64,000 nucleotides of DNA. Origin: Athripsodes cinereus (lineage: Eukaryota > Arthropoda > Insecta > Trichoptera > Leptoceridae). The stretch lies in contig OX388318.1 of the NCBI GenBank assembly GCA_947579605.1, forward strand, positions 9,796,001 through 9,860,000, written 5' to 3'. The translations under genes were made by a program, and so were the position numbers. Of this stretch, positions 46,864 through 58,566 are shown piece by piece. How positions within the stretch are numbered: the stretch's first letter is position 1; each line of letters begins with the position of its first letter. A model generated the notes under the pieces. That model ran no database searches. It had not been told where the DNA came from and saw only the letters and a program-made list of their open reading frames with translations.

Positions 46864-48282
46864 AAAAAAAAAAGAAAAAAGTGTTAAAACATATATAGAA
46901 AAAATAAAATCTAAAAACACGTATAAAAAAGTCCACAAATCCAATCCCTAAAAATAGTGTTTATCATGTCAATAGCCCATTCAAAACTGCTAAAGGAAGA
47001 AAAACAAATTTCATTCTGGAACAACAATTACATTAGGTATTGTTTAAATGTCTCTTTGATATTGTTTACCAAGAATGGTTCAAATTACTATTTAAAATTT
47101 CTTTGTATTTCATCGCGATTCTGAAAATGAAAACGAATCAAGTGTACATTACAATGTGGGGTGGTTTTCGAAGAATTCAACTTATTCAAGGTTGATGATG
47201 AATAATAATAAACAGACAAAATATTCTGTAACACATTACTATAACAAAAGCTGGTATGAAATGGAATAGTCCAAATGTGATATCATCACACTAACGTCAC
47301 ATATCTACTGCAGTGGTGGGTTTACACATTTCACACGAGTTCTGCTTTTTTTTAAGTTATGTTACACCCAAATAAAGTATTGTAATGTAAATCGTAAAAG
47401 GTTGCCTATGGTAATGTGTTTTTTCTTGTTAAATAATGATCAAATCTAAAATATAGAAGACTTCATGTTTTTTGTAAGATTGTGCCCTTAAATGATTTGT
47501 GAACTCTGGAGAGTGTGGAGGTCATCAAGGTAGGGTTAGAAACCCTATTGTTCAGGAGGTGTTATGTTTCTTAAATGAACCCTTATGCATTAAAAAAAAT
47601 GTGGAGTTATTATTATTAGTAAATGCAGATATTTGAAAAAAAGTGCGTACGATGTGCAATATCCTCAATTAATCGAGAATACTTTATTTTTTTTGACACA
47701 TATTGGATGATCTGTGCATTGATTGTGCCCACTGGATATCCAAATTGGGATATTCTATGATATATTGTTTTACGGATTCACGTTTATTTTATAAGCGTGT
47801 GTTGCATATTTGCTAATTTAAAAGATAGAACACTGAATTTATCTAGCAAGCTATGTAAAGTAAGTCAGCAGTGTCATGAAGTTTCTCTATGCCAGTATAT
47901 TACGAGTATGTTGCTGAACAACACTTTACTATTACTGCTACAACATACCGCCTACATATTATTATATTGCTATTACTATGTACCTATTACCGGTACAAGC
48001 ATTCTCTCATTTACATACATAGATATGTAGGTAATAGGTAATATGTTTAGCTAACAATAAACAAAATACCTACCCACATACCAGTCATACCTTAACTATA
48101 TTATCTATTAAATACACTGGAGCCTCCTGCTATCAAGGATGTACTAAATAATGAAGAAAATTAACTGCATCATAGTAAATTATTATAAAGTGAGTAATAA
48201 TAACGGTAATGCTTTTCTTGAAAGGTGATGATTTTGCATTGTTGTTTTTCAATTGTTGTATTTTTCATTTTTTAAGTAATAT
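46864..48282. other. No recognised feature
   Basis: A+T-rich. The 47797-48030 ORF has no recognised similarity. Confidence 0.5.
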
Positions 48283-48590
48283 TAATTCATCATCTCGCCC
48301 TCAACGCTCCTCTGCGTCACCTCTTTCCACGGTATTCCCTGCGCTTTGATATCGTTGTCATAGAAACGGTGTATTGAGAAAGAGGGACGCCCGGGCCGAC
48401 GGAACCCCTGCGGACGGAAGAATAGTGCTCTTTTTGGTCAACTATCATTGGGCATTCTCAAAACATGTCTCAGCCAGGACCATCGTCTCTCCTGTATTAC
48501 GGAGATTACAGGTCTCTGCTGGGTGCGCCGGTGCACAACATCATTTGTAACATGTTCATACCATTTGACATCCAAAATCCTATAATATTA
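48283..48590 (-). pseudogene. Degenerate LINE C-terminus
   Basis: The minus strand reads RRWSWLRHVLRMPNDS*PKR, then GFRRPGRPSFSIHRFYDNDI, then KAQGIPWKEVTQRSVEGEM. This is the LRW.GHVLRMP...GRP..RW.DDI...W...A.DR motif series of LINE tails. It has one stop where a sense codon is expected. GC content is higher than the flanks. Confidence 0.7.
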
Positions 48591-48869
48591 ATTACCATGA
48601 TAAAATAAATCTCAGAGTAAGTATTAGGTTGAAATATGTTCTGTCAAGCATTTAAAATTTAAGTTTTAATTTCTTTAATGTGCTTCAAAATGGTAACGTT
48701 CGAGTATGCCTAAAAATCTACATTTTAAGAAGCCACCATACTAATTATATTATACTACATTTCAGTCAATATTTTGACATAGGCCTTTTAAGTACCTAAA
48801 GTTCTTTTAGGTACACAACAATCAATACAAAAACGCCTAACAACTAACATTTCTAGGTAGGAGGTTCAG

Positions 48870-49025
48870 AAGAAGGCCCAGATGCAGGCGGTTATAGGTG
48901 GTTAGGCAGGACATTCGGGGTTTTGGCCTCACCTAAAATGACGGACTGGATAGAACTACGCGGCGAAGAAGGCGGACCCCACATCATTTAAGACAAATCA
49001 TTGCCCAAGAAGAAGAAGAAGATTA
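48870..49025 (+). pseudogene. LINE C-terminal fragment with AAG tail
   Basis: It translates as GSEEGPDAGGYRWLGRTFGV then KMTDWIELRGEEGGPHII before a (AAG)n stretch at 49009-49023. The W..LR...G(P)....K(K)n ending and the AAG tail are typical of some insect LINEs, but similarity is partial. Confidence 0.45.
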
Positions 49026-50856
49026 TAAGTTGTAATTTTATCCGAGAATTTTTCCACACTATTGCTTATAATTGCGATTATTTTTTTTTAATGAACAACC
49101 TTAAATTGTTTATTACGAATTTATTGAATCAACCCTTATAAAACAAAATATTCCCATTTCACACGGCGTACATATCAAAGCAAACATTCCACTCGGAGAG
49201 GCTCCCGCATTGTAATGAATAAGTCCATAAATTATAATATAGGGAAATGACACTACGTTATACCTAAGTGTATGAGAACACAGTACAGAGGATTGAATCA
49301 TAACAATATCGTACATTAGATGTATTATTTGCCATATTATTATTCAGGAAAATATAATAAGGGGCACTAACAAAACATATGATAGATATAATGGCTGAAA
49401 AGGAGAGAGACGAGAGAGAAAGAAATGGTGAAGCATAAACTAGACTGAACGCAAGGCGGGAACACGGCTTCCGAGAAGAAGAACGGGGGTTTTAGCCCAA
49501 AAGAGTCCGGCACTAGTCTATTTAAATGAGGATTTACCCCTGACGGGAAAAAAATATTTTAGTAAAAATATTAAATTGACAAATACACACGATAACATAA
49601 ATATTTTTTACCCGGTAAAGAAAAGGACTTCCTCACTTTTGGTTAAATTTTTGAATGTCATGTAAAAGACGTTGTATAATTTCACTATATTTATTAGCTA
49701 ACAGATTTAAAATGTTTTTGATTGACTGAGCACTCATTATCAGTAAGAACATTATTCGAGTAGTAACTTTAAGAAAAATGCTGAAAAGATGAGACTTTGT
49801 ACAGAATGTTTTGTTTTTCCATTGTCTTTCTCAATGACGGTGTAAATGGAGGACATATTTGCATACCTAAAAACGTTAGTTATATACGGATTATATTCAT
49901 ATCTTTATTATAAGGGACTACCTATTACTAGTATTGTTACTACTGTGTGAGATATTAATGACAGACCAGTCACAGGAATTCTCCATTCTGTTACATAATC
50001 ATTGTATTAGTATTGGCTTTCAATCATATCTGGAAATTTCTAGGAATATCATTATATCAAGGGTATTGTGTGGAATTGTACCACAATAATTGAGTGATGA
50101 ATGATCAAATTGTTATGTGCTACATGTTCAATGTTAATGAATAAACTCAAAGTTTTTAATCTTTTTGAATAGTTCTAGGTAGTATTAAAGTCTAATGTTT
50201 CGAGGTGTGTCTTTGGATGATGTTTTTGATGTTGTCTTTATTTTTATTACACATTTTTTTCATCTTAATCTAATGGTAATTTATGAAATAATAAAATATT
50301 ACGAAAAACTGTTTTACTCCCACTTCACTTCATTTTATTTATTTTTTAATAGATTTTGATATCTTTTATGTGAAATAATTTTTTTTTAAATTTTATTGTT
50401 CGTGCATCAAAAACATATTAACCTACGTACTACATTAACTATTTTTCGGCTGAGCCTCAAAATCAATTGTTTTTCTTATAATATATAATATTATTCATGA
50501 GATATTTGTCCTTTGTTTTATACAATATTCAAAAATTTTAAATTACACTTGTTCATTTTTTAACTCCAGTGTCTATAGGAAACCTAAGCCTTTCTCCACG
50601 ATACATCCAATATTGAATAAAAGCATTATTATTCATTATGAAATATTTGTTTTCTGTATATGAGATATTATAAACAGTATTTACTTTTCATTATTACAAC
50701 AGAAACAATACTAGGTATTACATTGTATTAGCAGCAAATACTCCCCTTTCAACATCTTTACTGTAAATAACTATATAAGTAAAGGAATATTATGACGATA
50801 TTGAGTAAATAATAATAATATGAAACGATATTCCATATTTAAAATTTATAAGTAAT
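49026..50856. other. A+T-rich stretch without recognised gene
   Basis: A slightly richer patch at 49420-49550 (GGGTTTTAGCCCAAAAGAGT then CCGGCACTAG) may be another repeat end, but no second copy is in the window. Confidence 0.45.
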
Positions 50857-50869
50857 AATCGAAATGGTT

Positions 50870-51113
50870 ACATGGGCTGGTCATGTAGCCAGAACCACAG
50901 ACTCTAGGTGGACAAAGAAAGTTCTGGAGTGGAGACCTAGAACAGGCAGAAGAAGTGTTGGTAGGCCTCAAGCACGGTGGTCGGACGACGTAAGACGGGT
51001 TGCAGGGGGCGGCTGGATGCGGTCTGCCCAGGATAGAGAGCTGTGGAGATCAATGGGGGAGGCCTATGTTCAACAATGGACGCAGGGAGGCTGACATGAT
51101 GATGATGATGATG
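50870..51113 (+). mobile_element. 244-bp 5'-truncated LINE, 13-bp TSD, ATG tail
   Basis: AATCGAAATGGTT lies at 50857-50869 and 51114-51126. The insert starts inside the W.GHV motif and is open to its stop at about 51092: TWAGHVARTTDSRWTKKVLE, RPRTGRRSVGRPQARWSDDV, RRVAGGGWMRSAQDRELWRS, MGEAYVQQWTQGG. A GATGATGATGATGATG tail follows. The ATG used by the 76-codon ORF (50864) lies in the duplicated target, not in the element. Decayed relatives lie at 6560-6786 and 55390-55560. Confidence 0.93.
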
Positions 51114-51126
51114 AATCGAAATGGTT

Positions 51127-51990
51127 GTTCATCATTCTAATTATAACTTAGAAATTTTAAAACCACTTAGACATATCCAAAATGGCAGTAGACTGGTAAT
51201 ACATGGCAATATGAGAAGTTGGTAAGTGAACCTCTAAAATTTTTGGAAAAGAGAAAGCTTATTATATCCAGAAATGGGGAGATGAAAGCTTGAAGTAATA
51301 AGGCAAGTAAAGTAAATTATAACATATTCGAATTTCGAATATCTTTTTAAATTTTGAAGAGAATTGTATAAGGATAGGGAGGAGGTTTAGTATGTTATAT
51401 AAAGTAGGGTCTAGATTTTTAAATAGGGAGATCCTTAATGTCTTTGTTATGCAATGTTCTAAGAGCCAAGTCTATAATCATGAGGAACTTGTCTGTAAGA
51501 TTGAAAAACATACTATCAAATGCGGGAGTCGAAGAAAAGTAATATGAAAATATCTGTAAAATCTGTAAAACCGATCAATATACTCGTACATAAACTTCCT
51601 CAATATTCCGTCACATAGGTAAATATTGCAGGGAAATGATTTATAACTCGATATAGTTATTGTGTAGTGTAGAGTATTAAAATTTATTATGTGTACGTGA
51701 CGCCAATGTATCATTCCTTTGTCTTTGTGTATATTATTGTATTATTAATAATTATACCTAATTGTTGCAACAATAATAATAATAACAACTACTTCTACTA
51801 AAACAACACGTGTGAGATTATAATAATACTACTTACTAATAGTATGAGATATATTTGCACTTGCATAAATCCGCGAAATTACTACACGGCACTACTTGTT
51901 TAGTATACTGTGACCGTAATGAACTGACTACAAATCGTGGCGCGAATTTAAAAGAATTTCATTATGAAATTATATAATTTATTTTCAATA
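51127..51990. other. No recognised feature
   Basis: A+T-rich, with short ORFs only. Confidence 0.5.
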
Positions 51991-51992
51991 TT

Positions 51993-52140
51993 TTTGTGTG
52001 GTGGAGTCTCTGCCTCGTAAACAAGGGGTCTGTGGTTCGATACCAGGTGCCGGCAAGCTCCCCTTTCACGACACAAGCTTTTAGTTTATATACTTACAAA
52101 GGCAGTTGCCGTGTATTGTTCAAAATAAATAAATATATTG
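51993..52140 (+). mobile_element. tRNA-derived SINE with B box
   Basis: TGTGGTGGAGTCTCTGCCTC, GTAAACAAGGGGTCTGTGG, then GGTTCGATACC (B-box-like, 52035-52045), then AGGTGCCGGCAAGCTCCCC and CACAAGCTTTTAG. The body is the same as the 2.5-, 56.4- and 63.7-kb copies, but the 3' end differs (GGCAGTTGCCGTGTATTG then AAATAAATAAATA). Confidence 0.8.
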
Positions 52141-52526
52141 TAAATTGTCATATTCATTGTGAGCTTATTTATTGATATGTTGAAATAACTTTATTTCTCG
52201 GATATTGCAGGAGTCCAAGGACTCCTATTTATCCGTTTAGGTGACGATTTATTAATATTTTAATTCTCTCTAGTTTAATACCACTATGCAGGGTTGGCAT
52301 CTCCGATCCTACCGCGTCAGTGGGCGGGGGACCCATTTATTGATATTTGATTTAATTGATTTTAGCCTGATAGGTATATTTACTATATCATTACGGTAGA
52401 TAAATTGCATGTACTAAACAAGCATGTTGCTCTCGCCGTATCAATGAAAAAAGACATTCAGGGTTGATAGCGTACTCATAACCGAATTGAACATAGTAAA
52501 TGTCTTATTTGCGTCGTTTTACGAAC
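52141..52526. other. No recognised gene
   Basis: A moderately GC-rich patch (52290-52335, ACCGCGTCAGTGGGCGGGGG) of unknown nature. Confidence 0.4.
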
Positions 52527-52529
52527 CTG

Positions 52530-52740
52530 CAGGGTTACTCTTGACAAAACTAAACACGATCTTAATCTAGTCTTGATCTTGATCATACGTCGCACGAAGG
52601 GACTATGGTCAAAAACACCGCGCTACCGCTAACGCGCGATCGGTTTGAGTGTATTTTTGGCCAAAAGTCACTTCGTGCGTCGTATGATCAAGATCAAGAC
52701 TAGATTAAGATCGTGTTTAGTTTTGTCAAGAGTAGCCCTG
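52530..52740. mobile_element. MITE copy 2, ~87-bp TIRs, CTG target duplication
   Basis: The ends are CAGGGTTACTCTTGACAAAA and, inverted, CAGGGCTACTCTTGACAAAA. Arms stay nearly identical for about 87 bp, so the element is almost one hairpin. Flanks are CTG at 52527-52529 and 52741-52743. Core and arms match 10038-10224, where the flanks are CAG. Non-coding. Confidence 0.9.
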
Positions 52741-52743
52741 CTG

Positions 52744-54494
52744 TCTTTTTACAGAACACTCGAAAACTCAACAAAGACTTATTAACTGACCTAACCGCCA
52801 AAGTTTCATATTTTGGCGGCTAAGCTAGTATAGATATTGAGAAAAGATTCAAATACAAATCGTTTTAGTTCTATATCGTACCACTATGAATATAATATTG
52901 TGCTTTAGTTGAATACTCTAGAGGGCTAATTATTTGGTCTATAGGGATTAATATGGGAAATGGAGGAAAGCAATTACACTGTACCTTCTATGTATGTATG
53001 TAAGTAGGTATATATAATACCTCTTACGTGTAGGTATTTAGTATCTGTGAGTGTATGGGTATGGGGGTGGATGTAGTATATTTTAGTATATGAAGGTGGT
53101 GTGTGATAGTTCACGACTCATAAATCGTTTCATAGCATAATTATGATCTATACAGTTATAGGGTATGTGTTTCAATAGTTAATTTATTATTTTGATTAAT
53201 AAAGCATCTCAATAGTTAATTAATACACACATCTGTTAAAATTCAAGCCATATGAAATACCTATTGGTATATTACTCTTTTCAGTCTTGGACTTGCTATA
53301 CCCACTTCCTTTCACTAATTTCTCAGGCACCATCCAACCAACATTGGTATGAAATCATATTTAATAAAGAGAGCTTTTTTTTTGTTTTTCAAGAGAAACT
53401 CTGAAGCATGAATGATACATAAAGCAAAATAATATTTTCAAATAAGTTAGTATTAGTAAATACCTTCTTAATATTCCAAACATATTCAAAGAATAAGATA
53501 GTACATACAATTGTATGGAAATACTACAAAGTACTTCAAAGAAATGAATATGGAATTTAGTGCAGACAAAGTGCACATAAACAACAAACAGTTAACTTCA
53601 ATTTTGACACTCTTTTGTTCCCTGCACTTACTGTAGTTAAGAAGTAGGTACCTACTCGTACCATAATATGATAAAACTAATAACAACATACCTTGTGTGA
53701 ATTTGTTTATCTGAAATAGAGATAAACACACTTAAATGCTCTGTCTTTATTTCTCATACAGCACACCATCAGTTGCAAAAGGTGTTATTTCAAATTAGTT
53801 CTCACAATTTATATTATTCTAGTATGTCCTGTATTTTCTACCGTGTCTGTATTTTCCATTACATTGCTCTGGGAAAGATACTATGGGCTACAATAATACT
53901 TGTAGGATGGTTGGTTAGTTGAAACTAAATAAGCTATTACTTCTAGTATCAAAGTACATATGTAGTGTCGTTTTCAAAGTTTCAGTAAGAACAATTGAAA
54001 ATAAACCGAAACCATTACTTATTTATCATCATGTAAGTATTTGTTTAGTCTGTTACAGAAGAAAATCTATCCTCTTTGAAATCAAGATGTAATTAAGTAT
54101 TTCATTATATATATTTTAACTGATATTTCCTGAAATGCCTCTAGGATTTAATAAACCTTTTTTTTCAAAAATGTTTTCTTTAAGCATTTTCCAAAGTACT
54201 TACTTGTAATGTATGTACGACGAAACTTTATGGAGTAGTCTAAAAAAATGACCTTTATAATTACAAGAGTGTGATATTTTTGTAATTATTTATAAATTGT
54301 TTCCTCAATACCATTGAACCAACCAGCTCACACAAGTGAGGTAGTCAGCAGACTTATTATCGCACGTAATAAATATGAAAGCGTTTTCTCTTTGTCAATA
54401 AATGATAAAAACTTCATTGTAATTAATTTGAATACATAAAAAAAGACTTTCCATAATAGGTATGTATATGTATCTTGTAGATAAATTGATAACT
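52744..54494. other. A+T-rich stretch without recognised gene
   Basis: Contains a short DR-1 scrap at 54326-54352 (CACAAGTGAGGTAGTCAGCA). ORFs at 53361-53576 and 53486-53731 look like chance. Confidence 0.5.
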
Positions 54495-54736
54495 ACTACA
54501 CCATCACGGCATATCCCACAAGTGGGGTAGCCAGCAGACCAACCGCATATAAAACATGCAAGCTGTCTTCTCCGTGCCAATATAAAATCAAGTCATTCAG
54601 GATGGGTGGCAAACCTCATCGCTGAATTTAAGATGTAAAATGTCTTATTTTTTCGAACACCTGCCTTTTACAGGACACTCGAAAATTTAAAGAGAAGAGT
54701 GGGAGACCAATTCTTTACCGGGTGCTCCACGGGATA
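54495..54736 (-). mobile_element. DR-1 retroposon copy with 12-bp TSD
   Basis: AAATTGATAACT lies at 54483-54494 and 54737-54748. The insert carries ACCATCACGGCATATCCCAC, AAGTGGGGTAGCCAGCAG, CTTCTCCGTGCCAATA, GGATGGGTGGCAAACCTCAT, CTGCCTTTTACAGGACACTC and AAGAGTGGGAGACC. Read on the minus strand it ends YPTCGICRDG, paralleling the YPTWDTA end of the 40.8-kb LINE. DR-1 is therefore likely the 3' part of a sister LINE, or a SINE that took its tail. Confidence 0.85.
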
Positions 54737-54748
54737 AAATTGATAACT

Positions 54749-55385
54749 CCAATTGATAACTTTTACTCATTATCTGGTAACTGCATATTTTATTTGTATT
54801 TAAATGATTTTAATACAAAGTCTGTGACTCTTTGGATTAAGTTTAAATCATTTTAATAAATTATTCAAATAGTCCGACAAAATTGACGGTCAGTGTTATA
54901 AATCTTAAAATATGGAATCCGCTTTATGCTCATAAGATGAACATAAATCAAAGCGTTGTTGCTACTGCATGCTACTCATAATATTAATGTAGGTACCTGG
55001 TACCCATTACATTATCAATATACTCATAATAACATATGTAGAATCGGTACTTGAAATTATACAAATGAAATAGCATACTACTTTTGTAATTTAATAATAT
55101 CAACATGTCGCTTAATACGTATTGCACTCGTACTTAATACAAATATTAAAGTTATATATTATAGTAAACAATAGCATTCTCGTTTTATATCCTTCAGTAT
55201 CTTACTTGGTTTATTTACCTTTTCAATGATTGATTCTATTCAATTTAGTCTATTATTATAGTTAGTTCTCGTACTTTTCTAATTCATGACAGTTTTCCCT
55301 AAGTTGTAAATTGATGGATGTGGATGTGTAGTATTTATCATTTAGTTCATGAGTGTAATCAACATTGAATTAATTTGTGCAAATA
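54749..55385. other. No recognised feature
   Basis: A+T-rich. Confidence 0.5.
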
Positions 55386-55389
55386 GTTT

Positions 55390-55560
55390 TAATCAAGTTA
55401 TCTTCTTCGCCGTTTTGGCTACATCTTTGGAGACATGTTTTCCCTATAATTTTCCTTTCTTTTTCTGTCTTTTCCACTGATATTTCTAACATCATCAGTC
55501 CATTTCGTCTTCGCATACTTTTTATGTCTATTGTTAGTTGCTGTTCTAGAACTTTTTGTC
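55390..55560 (-). pseudogene. Degenerate LINE C-terminus
   Basis: The minus strand reads KKYAKTKWTDDVRNISGKDR then KENYRENMSPKM. It follows the ARWSDDVRRVAGG...DRELWRSMGEAYVQQW pattern of the 50.9-kb LINE. The longer 81-codon ORF (55370-55615) is in another frame of the same relic. Confidence 0.5.
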
Positions 55561-56012
55561 TCCTTTGAATCGAATCACCTAGCAACACGTTTTGGTGTAT
55601 CATTATCAGACTCAAATATGATTTAAAATTATTCTTTATTGTATTGAGTACTTATATACTCTTCATTTGAAGAGAACGAATTTCAGAGATCCAGTATTGA
55701 AATAATTTTGTCATTAACGTAGCAATTTGCAAGTATTAATTACATACTGTGAAGGTGTTAAAGGATGTATTTAGGTTTATTACAAACGTATTTTTTTAAA
55801 TTAAGATTACATGTGGAATCAATCGATTAATTTTTCTATCTTCGAACGTTCTCTTTTTTGAACTTTCAATTACACTTGACAATTAATCCAGATAAATTCA
55901 AGTTTCCAGCGTAAATTAAACACATATATAATTAGTATATATTATGATATACAACAAAACATTATTAAATATGTTTTATGGTAAAGTTAATATAAAGATA
56001 TATTTAAATATG
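55561..56012. other. No recognised feature
   Basis: A+T-rich. Confidence 0.5.
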
Positions 56013-56028
56013 TTATGATACATGGACG

Positions 56029-56540
56029 GACCTAAGGAAGATGGGGCAAAAGGGACAGCTGCCCCCTAGGATCTTGAAAATAGAAGACAAAAGTATAGAT
56101 AGTCAGCATCGAAGTAGAAATCTGCCCTCCTACAAGTCAGACTGAATTCCAGTTTTGTTATAAACCCAAATACAACTCTATACACTATTCACAGTAAGCT
56201 AAAAGCTTGTGTCGTGAAAGGGGAGTTTGCCGGCACCTGGGATCGAACCACGGACCCCCTGTTCACGAGGCCGAGACTCTACTAGACCTAAGGAAGATGG
56301 GGCAAAAGGGACAGCTGCCCCCTAGGATCTTGAAAATAGAAGACATAAGTATAGATAGTCAGCATCGAAGTAGAAATCTGCCCTCCTACAAGTCAGACTG
56401 AATTCTAATTTTGTTATAAACCCAAATACAACTCTATACACCTTTCACAGTAAGCTAAAAGATTGTGTCGTGAAAGGGGAGTTTGCCGGCACCTGGGATC
56501 GAACCACGGACCCCCTGTTCACGAGACCGAGACTCTACCT
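56029..56540. repeat. Tandem duplication, 256-bp period
   Basis: Two head-to-tail copies (56029-56284 and 56285-56540) are about 97% identical. Each holds GACCTAAGGAAGATGGGGCA ... CAGTCTGACTTG-region ... SINE body with TTCGATCCCAGGTGCCGGC on the minus strand. Confidence 0.9.
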
Positions 56541-56562
56541 CCAGGCTACCGACGAACTCAAA
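56408..56562 (-). mobile_element. tRNA-derived SINE, most complete copy
   Basis: The minus strand starts GAGTTCGTCGGTAGCCTGG with an A-box-like TAGCCTGGAGGTAG. It has GGTTCGATCCC (perfect B box) about 45 nt on, then AGGTGCCGGCAAACTCCCC, CACAATCTTTTAGC and the end GTTGTATTTGGGTTTATAAC. A partial second copy lacking the head lies in the upstream tandem unit (about 56151-56284). It is transcribed by RNA polymerase III in principle and needs a partner LINE to move. It is not a functional tRNA gene. Confidence 0.85.
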
Positions 56563-56589
56563 TGTTGTCAGAACAAATTGTGAAAACTA

Positions 56590-57182
56590 TATATATAATG
56601 AGTTACAATCCATTGGATTGGTCTGCAACGGGTTTTGACTTATTTCTCCACTCCTCCCTATTCTCAGCCAGTCTCTTCAACTCCATATATGAGCCACAGC
56701 TCATGTCCCTCTTCAGTTGGTCCATATAGGCGTCTCTCGGTCGACCTCTGCCATTTGTGCCTTCGGTCCTGCCCTCTGCGATTGCGATGAGCAGTCCTGG
56801 GTGCCTGATGTTGTGGCCAATCCAATTAGCTCGTTGTTGGCAGATTCTTTTGAGGAGTTGCCTTTTTTCGCCAACCCTGGTTAACACTTCTTCGTTTTCG
56901 ACGTGTTCCGACCAATGAATCTTCAGAATGCGTCTATAGCACCACATTTCAAATGCCGCTAACCGTCCGCTTTCCCTCTTACTGATGGTCCACGTCTCGC
57001 ACCCATATAGCTGGATGCTCCACACAAAGGCTTTAGTGAGATTCTTCCTCACGCTTAGATCAATATTAGGGGATTCTAATATTTTGGATTTTTTGTTAAA
57101 GGCAATTCGTGCCTGGTTTATTCTGCTCACAATTTCTGATTTGGAGCGTCCGTCCTGGTTTATTCTGCTGCCCAAGTACACA
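56590..57182 (-). mobile_element. 593-bp 5'-truncated LINE, 9-bp TSD
   Basis: TGAAAACTA lies at 56581-56589 and 57183-57191. The sense strand is open (codons within 56603-57211): YLGSRINQDGRSKSEIVSRI, KAFVWSIQLYGCETWTISKR, CYRRILKIHWSEHVENEEVL, RTEGTNGRGRPRDAYMDQLK, to SNGL-stop. It covers the end of the RT thumb and the C-terminal tail and lacks the catalytic Asp motifs. The first ~9 codons of the ORF track the target flank rather than the element. The tail is TATA-rich. The same family is at 35474-35640 and 30568-30636. Confidence 0.9.
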
Positions 57183-57547
57183 TGAAAACTAATATTTAAA
57201 AAGGTCCACACGTTTGACAGTTTGTCAGACTAAATACAAAGTGCCTAATAGCAAATTAATAAAGTCACCAGTTTTATAATATATTGTTACAATGCACTTT
57301 CACATGAACTTTCAACGAGAATCGTCGGCCTTTATAACTTAATAAATGTAAGGTGGTCCTAAAATTCTCGAACCAAACCGAAGAGGTTGAAAAACATTTC
57401 AAATGCGTACACCAAATTAACAGATCGAAAAATTTATATTGAGACTAAAGAACAGTCCACGCATTTGATAGTTGTAATAATTAAATATTACTTAGCTGCT
57501 GCCCCCCCCCCCCGAGAAAATTTTGGGTACGTCCATATTATGATACA

Positions 57548-58439
57548 ATACAAACAATAAATTAACAAAAAGATAAATTGAGATGCACGTGTGCGACACT
57601 CACAATATGAGCGCAACTCGACAACATCGTGTTTGTTTTGCAATAATATTATTATAGGTACTATAGAATACATAATGTTTAAATGCTTTCCAAACATTGA
57701 GATAATTAATACAACTACCTACTGTGATTACACTACGAGATTAACCCTCTAATGGATATGGGAACCACGTCAAGATATTATTAATTTATTTGTATATTAT
57801 TATGAAAATAAACAAAGGTGGTACATTGCGAAATTATTTGATTTTATGTATAATTAACTATTGCAATCAATTTTCTTCTATCTTAAACATTCTTGTGTCG
57901 TACATTGTGTTATAACAGACAAACAAAATAAATATCTAATTTGATTAAATAAATGTTAACACAGTATTTGAAGTCATTATTTATTCAGTGTACGTAGTGT
58001 GATTTGAAATCAAGGGTTCTTACGAAGGAAAATGTGAAATTAGAAAGTCATTTCATACGTACTATTGAAGTGGATGCGATGGAAATTCTCAAATCATTTT
58101 GGTATATTGAATAGCTGATTATTATAACGAAGAGAAAAGTTTAATAGAAATCCACTTTGTATGATTGTATGAAATATTTTGTATACGATAGATTTCTCTG
58201 TATTGACAGTTAATAAAGTTCTTTAAAAAAATGGTATTGAAGCGACGAGAAGCATAAGGTCAAAAATCTTAAATTTTGTTTCGATAATTAAAAAATTTAA
58301 TCTATTTCCATCCACCCTAAGATGCTAAATTTAATTTATTTCCAAATCTTCCGATCTTGAGAAGATAAATGTAAAAAAATAATAAAACAATTGATAAATG
58401 TTATTCTACAAATGATTTCAAAATAAATAGAAAGCACTC
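57548..58439. other. No recognised feature
   Basis: A+T-rich, no supported ORF. Confidence 0.5.
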
Positions 58440-58566
58440 ATTATAATAATAATAATAATTTATTCAAACAATAATATCGTCTTTACACTTTCATTATAAC
58501 ACAGTTGAACATACTTAATACAATCACAAAAAATGTCTTCCACACTAGCCATAGGGCTGTGTTGTG
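58440..58566 (-). mobile_element. Retroposon 3' tail, ATT repeat
   Basis: Minus-strand CACAGCCCTATGGCTAGTGT (AGCC-CTAT-GGCT stem, 58547-58558) leads about 75 nt later to TTTGAATAAATTATTATTAT. It has the general form of the other hairpin tails but not their constant words. Confidence 0.45.

Larger units (their letters stand above)
56023..57537. mobile_element. 1.5-kb composite element with short TIRs and 10-bp flanking repeat
   Basis: TTATGATACA occurs at 56013-56022 and 57538-57547. Inside, the left end TGGACGGACCTAA faces the inverted right end TGGACGTACCCAA (two differences), followed on both sides by a G-run and CAGC. The contents are a tandemly duplicated SINE region (56029-56562), a LINE insertion with its own TSD (56590-57182), and non-coding DNA with two copies of a GTCCAC(A/G)C(G/A)TTTGA word. 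The superfamily is not assigned. A ~10-bp TSD would suit a Mutator-like element, but no transposase is present. Confidence 0.55.

Noticed and set aside
55370..55615. 81-codon charged ORF as a host exon
   Set aside because: A different frame of the same strand carries the LINE tail motif WTDDVRNISG, so the sequence is a LINE relic.
56477..56530. Possible tRNA gene (perfect GGTTCGATCCC B box)
   Set aside because: The same sequence recurs with a fixed non-tRNA body at four loci and lacks a foldable acceptor stem, so it is a tRNA-derived SINE.
57502..57513. Run of about twelve C as a separate feature
   Set aside because: It lies at the end of the 56.0-57.5 kb element, whose ends contain a G/C run, so it is explained as part of that terminus.
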